The position numbers were made by a program, and so were the translations under genes. DNA of 64,000 nucleotides from Streptomyces sp. WM6378. Lineage in GTDB: Bacteria > Actinomycetota > Actinomycetes > Streptomycetales > Streptomycetaceae. Positions 46,984 through 58,268 of this stretch are shown here, piece by piece. The stretch spans positions 93,530 through 157,529 of the forward strand of contig NZ_LGDD01000288.1 of the NCBI RefSeq assembly GCF_001279695.1, read 5' to 3'. Numbering within the stretch: position 1 is the stretch's first letter; each line of letters begins with the position of its first letter. The notes below the pieces were generated by a model. It did no database searches. It was not told where the DNA came from and saw only the letters and a list, made by a program, of their open reading frames with translations.

Positions 46984-48003
46984 ATGTCGTTCATCGGCCG
47001 TGACATGGCTGTCGACCTCGGGACCGCCAACACGCTGGTGTACGTCAGGGGCCGCGGAATCGTCCTGAACGAGCCGTCCGTCGTCGCCATCAACACCAAC
47101 ACCGGCGGCATCCTCGCGGTCGGTGCCGAGGCCAAGAAGATGATCGGGCGTACGCCGGGCAACATCGTTGCCGTGCGGCCGCTGAAGGACGGTGTGATCG
47201 CCGACTTCGAGATCACCGAGCGGATGCTCCGCTACTTCATCCTGAAGATCCACAAGCGCCGATACCTGGCCCGCCCGCGCGTCGTGGTCTGCGTGCCCTC
47301 GGGCATCACGGGAGTCGAGCGCCGCGCCGTCATCGAGGCCTCCACCCAGGCCGGTGCCCGCCAGGTGCACATCATCGAGGAGCCCATGGCCGCGGCCATC
47401 GGCTCGGGCCTGCCCGTCCACGAGGCGACCGGCAACATGGTCGTCGACATCGGCGGCGGCACCACCGAGGTCGCCGTGATCTCGCTCGGCGGCATCGTCA
47501 CCGCGCAGTCGATCCGGGTCGCGGGCGACGAGCTCGACAACGCGATCATCCAGCACATCAAGAAGGAGTACTCCCTCCTGCTCGGCGAGCGGACCGCGGA
47601 ACAGATCAAGATCACCATCGGTTCCGCGTACGACCTCGACAAGGACGAGCACACCGAGATCCGCGGCCGCGACCTCGTCTCCGGCCTGCCGAAGACCGTC
47701 GTGATCTCCGCCGCCGAGGTGCGCAAGGCGATCGAGGAGCCCGTCAACGCCATCGTCGACGCCGTGAAGACGACCCTCGACAAGTGCCCGCCGGAGCTCT
47801 CCGGCGACATCATGGACCGCGGCATCGTCCTCACCGGCGGCGGCGCCCTGCTGCGCGGCCTGGACGAGCGGCTGCGCCGCGAGACGGGCATGCCGATCCA
47901 CATCGCCGAAGACCCGCTGGACTCGGTCGCCCTGGGCTCCGGCAAGTGCGTCGAGGAGTTCGAGGCGCTCCAGCAGGTGCTCGACGCCCAGCCCCGCAGA
48001 TAG
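46984..48003 (+). CDS. mreB: Rod shape-determining protein MreB
   Basis: Actin-like cytoskeletal protein of 339 residues that polymerises under the membrane. In Streptomyces it supports spore-wall synthesis rather than hyphal shape. Phosphate loops [11 protein letters not shown] and [11 protein letters not shown] and the ILTGGGALL motif are intact. ATG 46984 ([11 protein letters not shown]) is preferred because GGGAG lies seven bases upstream; an in-frame ATG 15 bp earlier (MGSNK) has no such site. First gene of mreB-mreC-mreD-pbp2-rodA. Confidence 0.96.
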   Translation: MSFIGRDMAVDLGTANTLVYVRGRGIVLNEPSVVAINTNTGGILAVGAEAKKMIGRTPGNIVAVRPLKDGVIADFEITERMLRYFILKIHKRRYLARPRVVVCVPSGITGVERRAVIEASTQAGARQVHIIEEPMAAAIGSGLPVHEATGNMVVDIGGGTTEVAVISLGGIVTAQSIRVAGDELDNAIIQHIKKEYSLLLGERTAEQIKITIGSAYDLDKDEHTEIRGRDLVSGLPKTVVISAAEVRKAIEEPVNAIVDAVKTTLDKCPPELSGDIMDRGIVLTGGGALLRGLDERLRRETGMPIHIAEDPLDSVALGSGKCVEEFEALQQVLDAQPRR

Positions 48004-48102
48004 CCCTCGGGGCCTGCTGTCCGCCGTACGGGTCACTGCCAACTCGTACGGCGGATCGTTGATATACAGATCGAAGAGATCTTGTAGATCACCCACATTC
48101 CT

Positions 48103-49236
48103 ATGAGGAAGGCACGGCCGCCGCACGTGAGGGACACACGAGAGAGCCGGCTGCTCCTGGTGCTGCTGATCGCCGTAGCGTTCGCGCTGATCACGGTCGA
48201 TATCAGAGGCGGGGCGAATTCACCGGTGGACGGCGCCCGGCAGGCCGCCGCCGCAGTCTTCGGCCCGGTGGAGAACGGGGTCGCGGCCGCCGTGGACCCG
48301 GTCGGCAACGCGATCGGCGCGGTACGCGACTCGGGCAAGCGCCACGACAAGATTTCCACCCTGCAGGCCGAGAACGAGGCGCTCAAGCAGAAACTCGGCA
48401 GCGACGCCCGCAACCGCAGCCGACTGAACCAGCTCGACGCGATGCTGAAGACCGCCGGCGAGGGCCAGTACGGCATCAAGGCCGCCCAGGTCGTCGCCAT
48501 AGGAGCGGCCCAGGGCTTCTCCTGGACGGTCACCATCGACGCCGGGTCCAACGACGGCATCAAGCGCGACATGACGGTGCTCAACGGCGACGGCCTGGTC
48601 GGCCGGGTCACCACCGTCGGCCCCTCCACCGCGACCGTGCTGCTCGCCAACGACCCCGACTTCACCGTCGGCACCCGGATGGAGAGCAGCGACGAGCTGG
48701 GCTTCGCCACCGGCCACGGCGACCGGCCGCTGTCGGTGCAACTGCTCAACGGCAAGGCCAAGGTCAACCCCGGCGACCGCCTGGTGACCTTCGGCTCGCA
48801 GGCCGACAAGCCGTTCGTGCCGGGCGTCCCGGTCGGCGAGGTCGTCAAGGTCGACCCCTCGGGCGGCGACCTCACGCGCACCATCTACGTACGCCCCTTC
48901 GTCGGCTTCACCAAGCTCGACATCGTCGGCGTCGTCGTCCAGGCCCCGCGCACCGATCCGCGCGACGAGGTGCTGCCCGCCAAGCCCAAGCCCACGCCGA
49001 CCCCGACGGTCACCGTCACGGCCACCCCGTCCCCGACCCCCAACGGCCAGGGCAACACCAACATCGCCGACCAGAACGCCAACCCCGACGGCAACCCGGA
49101 CCCGAACGGGAACCCGAACCCGCCGGCGCGCAACGCCAACCCCCCGGCCGCGAACGCCAATCCGAATCCGAATCCGCCCAAACCCAATCCGAACGGTGAT
49201 CCCAACGGCAACGCCAACGCCGACGGCGACCAGTAG
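48103..49236 (+). CDS. mreC: Rod shape-determining protein MreC
   Basis: Bitopic protein of 377 residues linking MreB/RodA/PBP2 in the elongation complex. One N-terminal helix (LLLVLLIAVAFALITV), a coiled coil (KISTLQAENEALKQKLG) and two beta-barrel-like domains, then a long C-terminal extension with Asn/Pro-rich repeats (NPNP, NPDGNPDPNGN) from about residue 300. The tail is much longer than in E. coli MreC and probably disordered. 99 bp after mreB and 12 bp before mreD. Confidence 0.94.
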   Translation: MRKARPPHVRDTRESRLLLVLLIAVAFALITVDIRGGANSPVDGARQAAAAVFGPVENGVAAAVDPVGNAIGAVRDSGKRHDKISTLQAENEALKQKLGSDARNRSRLNQLDAMLKTAGEGQYGIKAAQVVAIGAAQGFSWTVTIDAGSNDGIKRDMTVLNGDGLVGRVTTVGPSTATVLLANDPDFTVGTRMESSDELGFATGHGDRPLSVQLLNGKAKVNPGDRLVTFGSQADKPFVPGVPVGEVVKVDPSGGDLTRTIYVRPFVGFTKLDIVGVVVQAPRTDPRDEVLPAKPKPTPTPTVTVTATPSPTPNGQGNTNIADQNANPDGNPDPNGNPNPPARNANPPAANANPNPNPPKPNPNGDPNGNANADGDQ

Positions 49237-49248
49237 GAGCTGATCCAG

Positions 49249-49923
49249 ATGCGTGTCAACAGGGTCATCCTCTCCGCCGCCCTGATCGTCGTCGCCCTCG
49301 TCATCCAGGTGAGCGTCCTCGCCCGCCTCCAACTCCCGGGCGCCGTACCGGACCTGGTGCTCCTGACCGTCCTCGGTCTGGCCCTGGTCTACGGCCACCT
49401 CGGCGGCGCCTTCGTCGGATTCGGCGCCGGGCTGCTCGCCGACCTCGCGCCGCCCGCCGACCACGCGGCCGGGCGCTACGCCCTCGTGCTGTGCGTGATC
49501 GGCTACCTCGCGGGCCTGGCCAAGCCGGACCACGGCCGGCTGCGCACGGCGGCCGGGCCGATGCTGGTGGTGGTCGGCGCCGCCATCGGCTCGACGCTGC
49601 TCTACGCGCTGGTCGGCGCGCTCGTCGGGGACACCGCGGCCCGCCATGTCGGCCTGCCCAGCCTGCTGTTCACGGCCGCCGTGTACGACCTGCTGCTCGC
49701 GCCCTTCGTCGTGCCGCTGATCATGGCGATCGCCCGGCGCGCGGAGAACGACCCGCTCGCCGAGACCACCGGCAACGGCAGCCCCAGGAGCGACATCACC
49801 TCCGGCTGGCTCTCCGGAGGCACCGGCCTGCGCATCGGCGGCCAGCGCGGCGGTCTGCGGGTCAAGGTGGCGAAGAACAGAGCGGCCCGCGCAGGCCGCA
49901 TCAAGGGCGTCAAGCGACTGTGA
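49249..49923 (+). CDS. mreD: Rod shape-determining protein MreD
   Basis: Integral membrane protein of 224 residues with about five or six helices, partner of MreC. ATG 49249 gives MRVNRVILSAALIVVALVI. A C-terminal basic tail (KVAKNRAARAGRIKGVKRL) extends into the cytoplasm. Gaps of 12 bp to mreC and 19 bp to pbp2 confirm the operon. Confidence 0.92.
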   Translation: MRVNRVILSAALIVVALVIQVSVLARLQLPGAVPDLVLLTVLGLALVYGHLGGAFVGFGAGLLADLAPPADHAAGRYALVLCVIGYLAGLAKPDHGRLRTAAGPMLVVVGAAIGSTLLYALVGALVGDTAARHVGLPSLLFTAAVYDLLLAPFVVPLIMAIARRAENDPLAETTGNGSPRSDITSGWLSGGTGLRIGGQRGGLRVKVAKNRAARAGRIKGVKRL

Positions 49924-49942
49924 AACAGGGGGTCGTCACGGC

Positions 49943-52171
49943 ATGAGCAACATCCCTGAGACCGGCCGCACCCCCCGGGTGCAGATCCGGCTCATCATCA
50001 TCCAGGTCCTGGTCTTCTCGCTCCTGCTGACGCTGGGCGGACGCCTGTGGTACCTGCAGATCCGCAACGGCCAGGAGTACGAGGACGAGGCCAAGAACAA
50101 CCACGTCCAGCAGGTCGTCCAGCCCGCCGTGCGCGGCTCGATCCTCGATGCCCGCGGCGTCCCGCTCGCCGACAACGAGACCCGCCTCGTGGTCTCCGCC
50201 TCGCGCACCGACCTCTCGAAGATGCCCGACCGGGGCAAGGCCGTCCTGACCCGGCTCGCCGCCGTGCTCGGCATGAAGCCGCAGGACGTCATGGACAAGG
50301 TCAGGCTCTGCGACGCCAAGACCCCCAAGCCCTGCTGGAACGGCTCGCCCTACCAGCCGATCCCGGTCACCGACAAGGCCACCACCCAGCAGGCCCTCCA
50401 GATCCGCGAACGCTCCGAGGACTTCCCCGGCATCACCGCCGACCCCACCGCCGTACGCCGCTACCCCGCGCCCGGCAAGTCCAACACCGCCCAGGTCCTC
50501 GGCTACCTCTCGCCCGTCACCGACGACGAGATCACCAAGGCGAAGGACACCGACTCGCCCTACCTGCGCTCCGACCAGGTCGGCCGCTCCGGCCTTGAGC
50601 GCACCTACGACAAGCAGCTGCGCGGCAAGGCCGGCATCACCCGGTACGAGGTGGACAACCTCGGGCGGGTCATCGGGCAGGCGCAGAGCGACAAGGCTCA
50701 GCCGGGCGCCAACGTCATCACGTCGATAGACGCACGCGTGCAGGCGGTCGCCGAGTTCGAGCTGAACAACGCGATGGTCGAGGCCCGCAAGCAGTTCGAC
50801 AAGATCACCAACGAGAACTACAAGGCCGACTCCGGCGCCGTCGTCGTCATGGAGGCCAAGACCGGCCGGATCGTCGCCATGGCCTCGGCGCCGACGTACG
50901 ACCCGAACGTCTGGGTCGGCGGCATCTCCGGCAAGGACTACCAGCAGCTCACCGGCAAGGACAGCGACTACCCGCTGCTGAACCGGGCCATACAGGGTCA
51001 GGCCGCACCCGGCTCGACGTTCAAGGTGGTCTCCACGGCCGCCGCGGTCGAGGCCGGCTACAAGTGGGACGGCGGCTACCCGTGCACCAGCTCCTACTCC
51101 GTGGGCGGGCAGGTCTTCAAGAACTTCGAGGGCGAGAGCTTCGGCCCCATCTCGCTCGGCCGGGCCCTTGAGGTCTCCTGCGACACCGTCTTCTACGGGC
51201 TCGCCGACAACGAGTGGAAGAAGGACGGGGGCATCAACCCGAAGAAGGGCCAGCCCAAGGACTACTTCTACAAGGCGGCCCACCAGTTCGGCCTCGGCAA
51301 GGCCACCGGCGTGGACCTGCCCAACGAGGTCACCGGCCGCGTCCCGGACCGCCAGTGGAAGGAGAACCTCTTCACGGCCATGAAGGACAGCTGGTGCAAG
51401 TCCGGCAAGAAGAACGGCACTTACGTCGAGAAGATCGCGTACGAGAACTGCCTCGAAGGCAACAAGATGCGCGAGGGCGACGCGATCAACTACTCCATCG
51501 GCCAGGGCGACACCCTCGTCACGCCGATCCAGGAGGCCATGATCTACGGGGCGATCGCCAACGGCGGCACCATGCACGCGCCGACCATCGGCAAGGCGAT
51601 CGTCAGCGCCGACGGCAAGACGATCCAGGAGATCAAGCCGAAGGTCAACGGAAAGCTGCCGGTCAGCCAGGCCACCCTCGACGGCTACAACAAGGCCCTC
51701 GCCGGGGTCGTCACCAGCGGTACCGCCGCCTGGAAGTTCCAGGGCTGGCCGCAGGACAAGATCGAACTGCACGCCAAGACCGGCACCGCCGAGGTCTACG
51801 GCAAGCAGACCACGTCCTGGCTGGCCACGTACTCCAAGGACTACACGGTCGTCATGACCATCTCCCAGGCCGGTACGGGTTCCGGTGCCTCCGGTGAGGC
51901 CGTGCGCAAGATCTACGAGGCGATGTACGGCGTCGACGACGCCGGAAACCAGGACCTCAAGCGCGCCATGCTGCCGCAGCCCGTGGAGTCCCTGCCCAAG
52001 ATCCAGGCCGACGGCTCCATCGACGCCCCGACCATCACCGCGTACGACCCGAACGCCGGCAAGGTCAAGGACAAGAAGGGCCCCGACGGCCAGCCGCTGC
52101 CCAGCGGACAGCCGCAGCCCAGCAACACCCCGGCCACCGACGTCGACAACCGCAACCCACGGAGGGACTAG
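49943..52171 (+). CDS. mrdA: Penicillin-binding protein 2 (class B transpeptidase)
   Basis: Class B PBP of 742 residues that cross-links peptidoglycan with RodA. One N-terminal helix (LIIIQVLVFSLLLTLG), a pedestal/dimerisation domain, then the transpeptidase. Active-site motifs: S358-T-F-K361 (GSTFK), S412-C-D (SCDTVF) and K612-T-G (AKTGTAEV). SCD in the second motif is an accepted variant of SxN in this family. The C-terminal ~70 residues are Pro/Gly-rich and likely disordered. 19 bp after mreD, 4 bp before rodA. Confidence 0.95.
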   Translation: MSNIPETGRTPRVQIRLIIIQVLVFSLLLTLGGRLWYLQIRNGQEYEDEAKNNHVQQVVQPAVRGSILDARGVPLADNETRLVVSASRTDLSKMPDRGKAVLTRLAAVLGMKPQDVMDKVRLCDAKTPKPCWNGSPYQPIPVTDKATTQQALQIRERSEDFPGITADPTAVRRYPAPGKSNTAQVLGYLSPVTDDEITKAKDTDSPYLRSDQVGRSGLERTYDKQLRGKAGITRYEVDNLGRVIGQAQSDKAQPGANVITSIDARVQAVAEFELNNAMVEARKQFDKITNENYKADSGAVVVMEAKTGRIVAMASAPTYDPNVWVGGISGKDYQQLTGKDSDYPLLNRAIQGQAAPGSTFKVVSTAAAVEAGYKWDGGYPCTSSYSVGGQVFKNFEGESFGPISLGRALEVSCDTVFYGLADNEWKKDGGINPKKGQPKDYFYKAAHQFGLGKATGVDLPNEVTGRVPDRQWKENLFTAMKDSWCKSGKKNGTYVEKIAYENCLEGNKMREGDAINYSIGQGDTLVTPIQEAMIYGAIANGGTMHAPTIGKAIVSADGKTIQEIKPKVNGKLPVSQATLDGYNKALAGVVTSGTAAWKFQGWPQDKIELHAKTGTAEVYGKQTTSWLATYSKDYTVVMTISQAGTGSGASGEAVRKIYEAMYGVDDAGNQDLKRAMLPQPVESLPKIQADGSIDAPTITAYDPNAGKVKDKKGPDGQPLPSGQPQPSNTPATDVDNRNPRRD

Positions 52172-52175
52172 CGCC

Positions 52176-53366
52176 ATGGCAGGTTTCTCCGTCCAGCGCT
52201 ACACCCCCGAGCGCAGCGCGTTCGCCAAGCTGACCGCCCGCGACTCGGTCCTTCGCAGGCTCGACTGGCCGCTGCTCCTGGCAGCCCTCGCGCTCTGCCT
52301 CATCGGCTCGCTCCTGGTGTGGTCCGCCACCCGCAACCGCACCAACATCAACCAGGGCGACCCGTACTTCTTCCTGATCCGGCACATCATGAACGCCGGC
52401 ATCGGGCTCTGCCTGATGGTCGGCACCATCTGGCTCGGCCACCGCACCCTGCGCGGCGCGGTGCCCATCCTGTACGGGCTCTCGATCCTGATGCTGCTCG
52501 CGGTGCTCTCGCCGCTCGGCGCCACCGTCAACGGCGCGCACTCCTGGATCGTGCTCGGCGGCGGATTCTCCCTCCAGCCCTCCGAGTTCGCGAAGATCGC
52601 GATCATCCTGTGCATGGCGATGCTGCTCGCGGCCCGGGTCGACGCGGGCGACCAACTGCATCCCGACCACCGCACGGTGGTGAAATCCCTAGGGATCGCG
52701 ATCATCCCGATCGGCTGCATCATGCTGATGCCCGACCTCGGCTCGACCATGGTCATCCTGGTGATCATCCTCGGCGTGCTGCTTGCCTCGGGGGCCTCCA
52801 ACCGCTGGATCTTCGGCCTGCTCGGCGCCGGTGTCGTCGGAGCGGTCCTGGTCGCCGCGCTCGGAATACTGGACAAGTACCAGATCAACCGCTTCGCCGC
52901 GTTCGCCAACCCCAAGCTCGACCCGGCCGGCGTCGGCTACAACACCGGCCAGGCCAGGATCGCGATCGGCTCCGGCGGCCTGACCGGCACCGGGCTCTTC
53001 AAGGGCTCCCAGACCACCGGCCAGTTCGTCCCCGAACAGCAGACGGACTTCGTCTTCACCGTCGCCGGCGAGGAACTCGGCTTCGTCGGCGCGGGCCTGA
53101 TCATCGTGCTGATCGGCGTCATCCTGTGGCGGGCCTGCCGCATCGCCCGCGAGACGACCGAGCTGTACGGCACCGTCGTCGCGGCCGGCATCATCGCCTG
53201 GTTCGCCTTCCAGTCCTTCGAGAACATCGGCATGACGCTCGGCATCATGCCGGTGGCGGGCATCCCCCTGCCGTTCGTCTCCTACGGAGGCTCCTCCATG
53301 TTCGCGGTGTGGGTCGCCATAGGGCTGCTCCAGTCGATCCGGGTGCAGCGGCCGATGACGGCATAG
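52176..53366 (+). CDS. rodA: Peptidoglycan glycosyltransferase RodA (SEDS family)
   Basis: Polytopic membrane protein of 396 residues with about 10 helices that polymerises lipid II. SEDS hallmarks are the NGAHSWIVLGGGFSLQPSEF loop and the FTVAGEELGFVG and PFVSYGGSSM segments. ATG 52176 follows GGAGGG, nine bases upstream. It ends the mre operon and is followed by a strong terminator. Works with the preceding PBP2 in lateral or spore wall synthesis (the S. coelicolor orthologue is called sfr). Confidence 0.95.
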   Translation: MAGFSVQRYTPERSAFAKLTARDSVLRRLDWPLLLAALALCLIGSLLVWSATRNRTNINQGDPYFFLIRHIMNAGIGLCLMVGTIWLGHRTLRGAVPILYGLSILMLLAVLSPLGATVNGAHSWIVLGGGFSLQPSEFAKIAIILCMAMLLAARVDAGDQLHPDHRTVVKSLGIAIIPIGCIMLMPDLGSTMVILVIILGVLLASGASNRWIFGLLGAGVVGAVLVAALGILDKYQINRFAAFANPKLDPAGVGYNTGQARIAIGSGGLTGTGLFKGSQTTGQFVPEQQTDFVFTVAGEELGFVGAGLIIVLIGVILWRACRIARETTELYGTVVAAGIIAWFAFQSFENIGMTLGIMPVAGIPLPFVSYGGSSMFAVWVAIGLLQSIRVQRPMTA

Positions 53367-53370
53367 CGCA

Positions 53371-53414
53371 CAGGGCCCCGGACCGGCCCGGGAGATGGCC
53401 GGTCCGGGGCCCTG
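53371..53414 (+). terminator. Terminator of the mre operon
   Basis: Perfect eighteen-base stem (53371-53388 with 53397-53414), eight-base loop, starting only four bases after the rodA stop. Confidence 0.9.
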
Positions 53415-53447
53415 CCGCCGAGACCCGATCGCGTCTAGATTCTGGTC

Positions 53448-54998
53448 ATGGCGGACACGAAGCGCGAGATCGAGCGGAAATTCGAGTACACCCCGTCCGA
53501 CGGGGACCAGGGCCCGCTCCCCGACCTGACCCGGGTCCCCGGCGTCGGCAGCGTCGTCGACAAGGGCGTCGTCGACCTCGACGCGGTCTACTACGACACC
53601 CAGGACCTGCGCCTGGACGCCGACTCCCTCACCCTGCGCCGCAGAACGGGCGGCGCCGACGCCGGCTGGCACCTCAAATTCCCGGTCTCCGCGGGCATCC
53701 GCGACGAGATCCGCGCCCCGCTCTCCGACCGCCTCCCGCCCGTCCTCGCCGCCCTGCTGCGCTCCCGCGTCCGCGACGGTGAACTGCGGCCCGTCGTGAG
53801 GCTGCTGTCCTCCCGCGACGTACGCCACCTGCTCGCCGCCGACCACACGCTGCTCGCCGAGCTCAGCATCGACACCGTCCGCGCCGAAGGGCTGCGCGAA
53901 GGGTCCTCGGCCACCACCTGGACCGAGATCGAGGTCGAGCTCGCCGACGGCGTGGCGGACGAGAGCATCCTGGACGGTGTGGAGAAACGACTGCGCAAGG
54001 CGGGCATCCGGCCCTCGACGAGCTCCTCCAAGGTCGCCCGGGCCCTGCGGGAGACGGCCCCGAAGCCGCGCAAGGCGGCCAAGGCCGCGAAGAACGCCGG
54101 GCCCGCCGAAGGCACCGCGGGCGCCCACGTCCTCGGCTACCTGCGCGCCCAGCGCGACGCGATCGTCGCCCTCGACCCAGCCGTCCGGCGCGAACTGCCC
54201 GACTCCGTCCACCAGATGAGGGTCGCGACCCGCCGCCTGCGCAGCGCGTTCAAGTCGTACGCCAAGGTCGTCGACCGGGCCGTCACCGACCCCGTCGGCG
54301 AGGAGCTCAAATGGCTCGCCGCCGAGCTCGGCGTCGACCGCGACCAGGAAGTCCTCACCGAACGCCTGCGGACCCGCATCGCCACGCTGCCCCGCACCCT
54401 GCTCCTCGGCCCGGTCCGCGGCCGGCTGCGCGTCTGGACCGCGGCCCGCCGCACCGGCTCCCGGCGCAGGACACTCGCCGTGCTCGACGGCAAGCGCTAC
54501 CTCTCCCTCCTCGGCACCCTCGACACGCTGCTCGCGGCCCCGCCGCTGCTCCCCGCGGCCGAGCGGCCCGTCGCCGACGTCCTGCCCAGGGCCGTGCTCA
54601 AGGACTACGACCGGCTCGCGGGCCGCGTCCACACCGCGCTCGGCCTCGCGCCCGGCCACGAACGGGACCTCGCCATGCACGAGGCCCGCAAGGCCGCCAA
54701 ACGCGCCCGGTACGCCGCCGAAGCCGCGGCCCCCGCGCTCGGCAGGGCCGCCGAGAAGTTCGCCAAGCGCATGAAGGCCGTACAGAACGTGCTCGGCGAC
54801 CACCAGGACAGCGTGGTCGCCCGCGACGCCCTGCGCACGCTCGCCGCCCAGGCCCACGCGGCCGGCGAGTCCGCGTTCACCTGGGGACTGCTGTACGGCC
54901 AGGAAGAGGCGACGGCCGACCGGCGCGAGCGCGAACTGCCCGAGGTCTGGGCCCGCGCGAGCGCCCCGAAGCTCCGGGAACGCCTCACCGCCCCATGA
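53448..54998 (+). CDS. CYTH and CHAD domain-containing protein
   Basis: Cytosolic protein of 516 residues. The N-terminal CYTH domain (triphosphate tunnel fold) starts with EIERKFEYTP, the ExExK signature, and acts on triphosphates in relatives. The C-terminal CHAD domain (from about residue 225) is alpha-helical with conserved histidines (VHQMRVATRRLRSAFKSY, MHEARKAAKRARYAAEA) and binds polyphosphate. The two-domain layout is common in actinobacteria and suggests a polyphosphate-linked role. It stands alone between the mre terminator and the radical SAM gene. Confidence 0.92.
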   Translation: MADTKREIERKFEYTPSDGDQGPLPDLTRVPGVGSVVDKGVVDLDAVYYDTQDLRLDADSLTLRRRTGGADAGWHLKFPVSAGIRDEIRAPLSDRLPPVLAALLRSRVRDGELRPVVRLLSSRDVRHLLAADHTLLAELSIDTVRAEGLREGSSATTWTEIEVELADGVADESILDGVEKRLRKAGIRPSTSSSKVARALRETAPKPRKAAKAAKNAGPAEGTAGAHVLGYLRAQRDAIVALDPAVRRELPDSVHQMRVATRRLRSAFKSYAKVVDRAVTDPVGEELKWLAAELGVDRDQEVLTERLRTRIATLPRTLLLGPVRGRLRVWTAARRTGSRRRTLAVLDGKRYLSLLGTLDTLLAAPPLLPAAERPVADVLPRAVLKDYDRLAGRVHTALGLAPGHERDLAMHEARKAAKRARYAAEAAAPALGRAAEKFAKRMKAVQNVLGDHQDSVVARDALRTLAAQAHAAGESAFTWGLLYGQEEATADRRERELPEVWARASAPKLRERLTAP

Positions 54999-55070
54999 TC
55001 GTCGTGCGAGGGGGCCACCCGGCTCGCGTTACGCTAGAGAGTCGCCCCCTGCCAGCCCACGAAGGTCGAG

Positions 55071-56996
<1,926 letters not shown>

Positions 56997-57037
56997 GCCC
57001 GCGCCCCTCAGCAGCGCTGGACGCATAACCGCCGGAT

Positions 57038-57076
57038 CACGAAGGGCCCCCGCCGCAACGGCAGGGGCCCTTCGTG
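57038..57076 (+). terminator. Terminator after the radical SAM gene
   Basis: Perfect thirteen-base stem (57038-57050 with 57064-57076) with an extra GCCG/CGGC inner pairing, 41 bp past the stop and 14 bp before the next gene. Confidence 0.85.
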
Positions 57077-57089
57077 CGTCCTTGATCGT

Positions 57090-58178
57090 ATGGAGAACCG
57101 GCCCGCCCCACAGGGGCCCGAAGGGTGTCTGACCGTCGCGATCCGCATGCCGGTGCGGATCGTGGTGCTCGTCCTGGTCGTCCCCGTCCGAATGGTCTGG
57201 GACCTCCTCGCGGCCGGCGCGAAGGCGTTGCGCCGGGCGGTCCTCACACCCCTGTGGCGCGCCCTGGTCGTCACCCCGTCCGGATGGTTGTACGCCCGCG
57301 TACTGACCCCGCTCGGGCACGCAACTGCCGGGCTGGGAAGGGCAGTTGGGGCCGGGATCGGGTGGCTCGGGCGCGGCGTGGCGTGGGTCGCGGTGACACT
57401 GGTGGCCGTTCCCGCGGCGTGGGTGTACCGCACGGTGCTGACCCCGCTCGGCCGGGGCGCCGCCCGGGTGGCCGAGGCGATCGGCCTCGGACTGCGCCGG
57501 CTGCTCTGGGCGCTGTTCGTGTGGCCGCCGGTCACGCTGTGGCGCCGGGTCCTCGCGCCGCTGCTGCGCCACGGCCTCCTCACGCCGGGGGCCTGGCTGT
57601 ACCGGTACGCACTCACCCCGGCCGGCCACGCGATCGCCCTCCTCGCCGGGCTGGCGGCGGCCGCTCTCGCCGCGGTGGGGCGGGGGCTCGCGGCGCTGGC
57701 CGTCCTGCTGCTAGTGGTCCCGGCGGTCTGGGTGTACCGGACGCTGCTCACCCCGCTCGGGCACGCGGTGGTGGTCGTCGCGCGGGAGATCGGTGACGCG
57801 CTCGGGCACGCCTGGCGGGCCGCCGGGTTCGTGTCGCGGGCGGTGGGGCGGGCCCTCAAGTGGCTCGCCCGGAATCTTGTCGGGCGGCCGGCGCGCTGGG
57901 CGTACGTCGTGCTCCTGACGCCGGTCGGGCACTGGGTGCAGGACGCCGTCCTGCGGCCGGCCAAGAAGGCGGCACTCGCGGCGGGGCGCAGCGCGCGGGA
58001 GGCGCTGGCGTCGGCGCGCGAGACCGTGCGGACCGCCCGGCGCGACGCCTGGCGGGCGCTGGTCGGCGGCCCGCCCCGGGAACAGGGTGGGCACCGGGCG
58101 CGTACTCTGGGTAGTACAACTACTGCCTCCGGCGCGGTGCCCGCCCCCGAGATCTCCCTCAGCAAGACGGAGGGATGA
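57090..58178 (+). CDS. Repeat-built membrane protein of unknown function (W-x-Y...LTPxGH repeats)
   Basis: Protein of 362 residues, not recognised as any named family. It carries at least five copies of a W-[LVA]-Y-xxx-LTP-x-G-[HR] unit: residues 66-77 (WLYARVLTPLGH), 111-122, 169-180, 214-225 and 270-281, plus degenerate copies at 51-56 and 149-161. Between them lie hydrophobic stretches (for example AVLLLVVPAVWVYR) that could be short or re-entrant membrane helices. A basic helical C-terminus (residues ~290-335) and a Ser/Thr tail follow. It lies between TIGR03960 and TIGR03936, which suggests a linked role. Start ATG 57090 has a weak ribosome site. Confidence 0.8.
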   Translation: MENRPAPQGPEGCLTVAIRMPVRIVVLVLVVPVRMVWDLLAAGAKALRRAVLTPLWRALVVTPSGWLYARVLTPLGHATAGLGRAVGAGIGWLGRGVAWVAVTLVAVPAAWVYRTVLTPLGRGAARVAEAIGLGLRRLLWALFVWPPVTLWRRVLAPLLRHGLLTPGAWLYRYALTPAGHAIALLAGLAAAALAAVGRGLAALAVLLLVVPAVWVYRTLLTPLGHAVVVVAREIGDALGHAWRAAGFVSRAVGRALKWLARNLVGRPARWAYVVLLTPVGHWVQDAVLRPAKKAALAAGRSAREALASARETVRTARRDAWRALVGGPPREQGGHRARTLGSTTTASGAVPAPEISLSKTEG

Positions 58179-58268
58179 GCCGGGTGGCGCACCGGCCGTG
58201 ACCGGAGGGGCCCCCACAGGACGGTGGGCGGCGCCCACCGCGCCGCCCCGCACCGAGGAGAAGAACCA

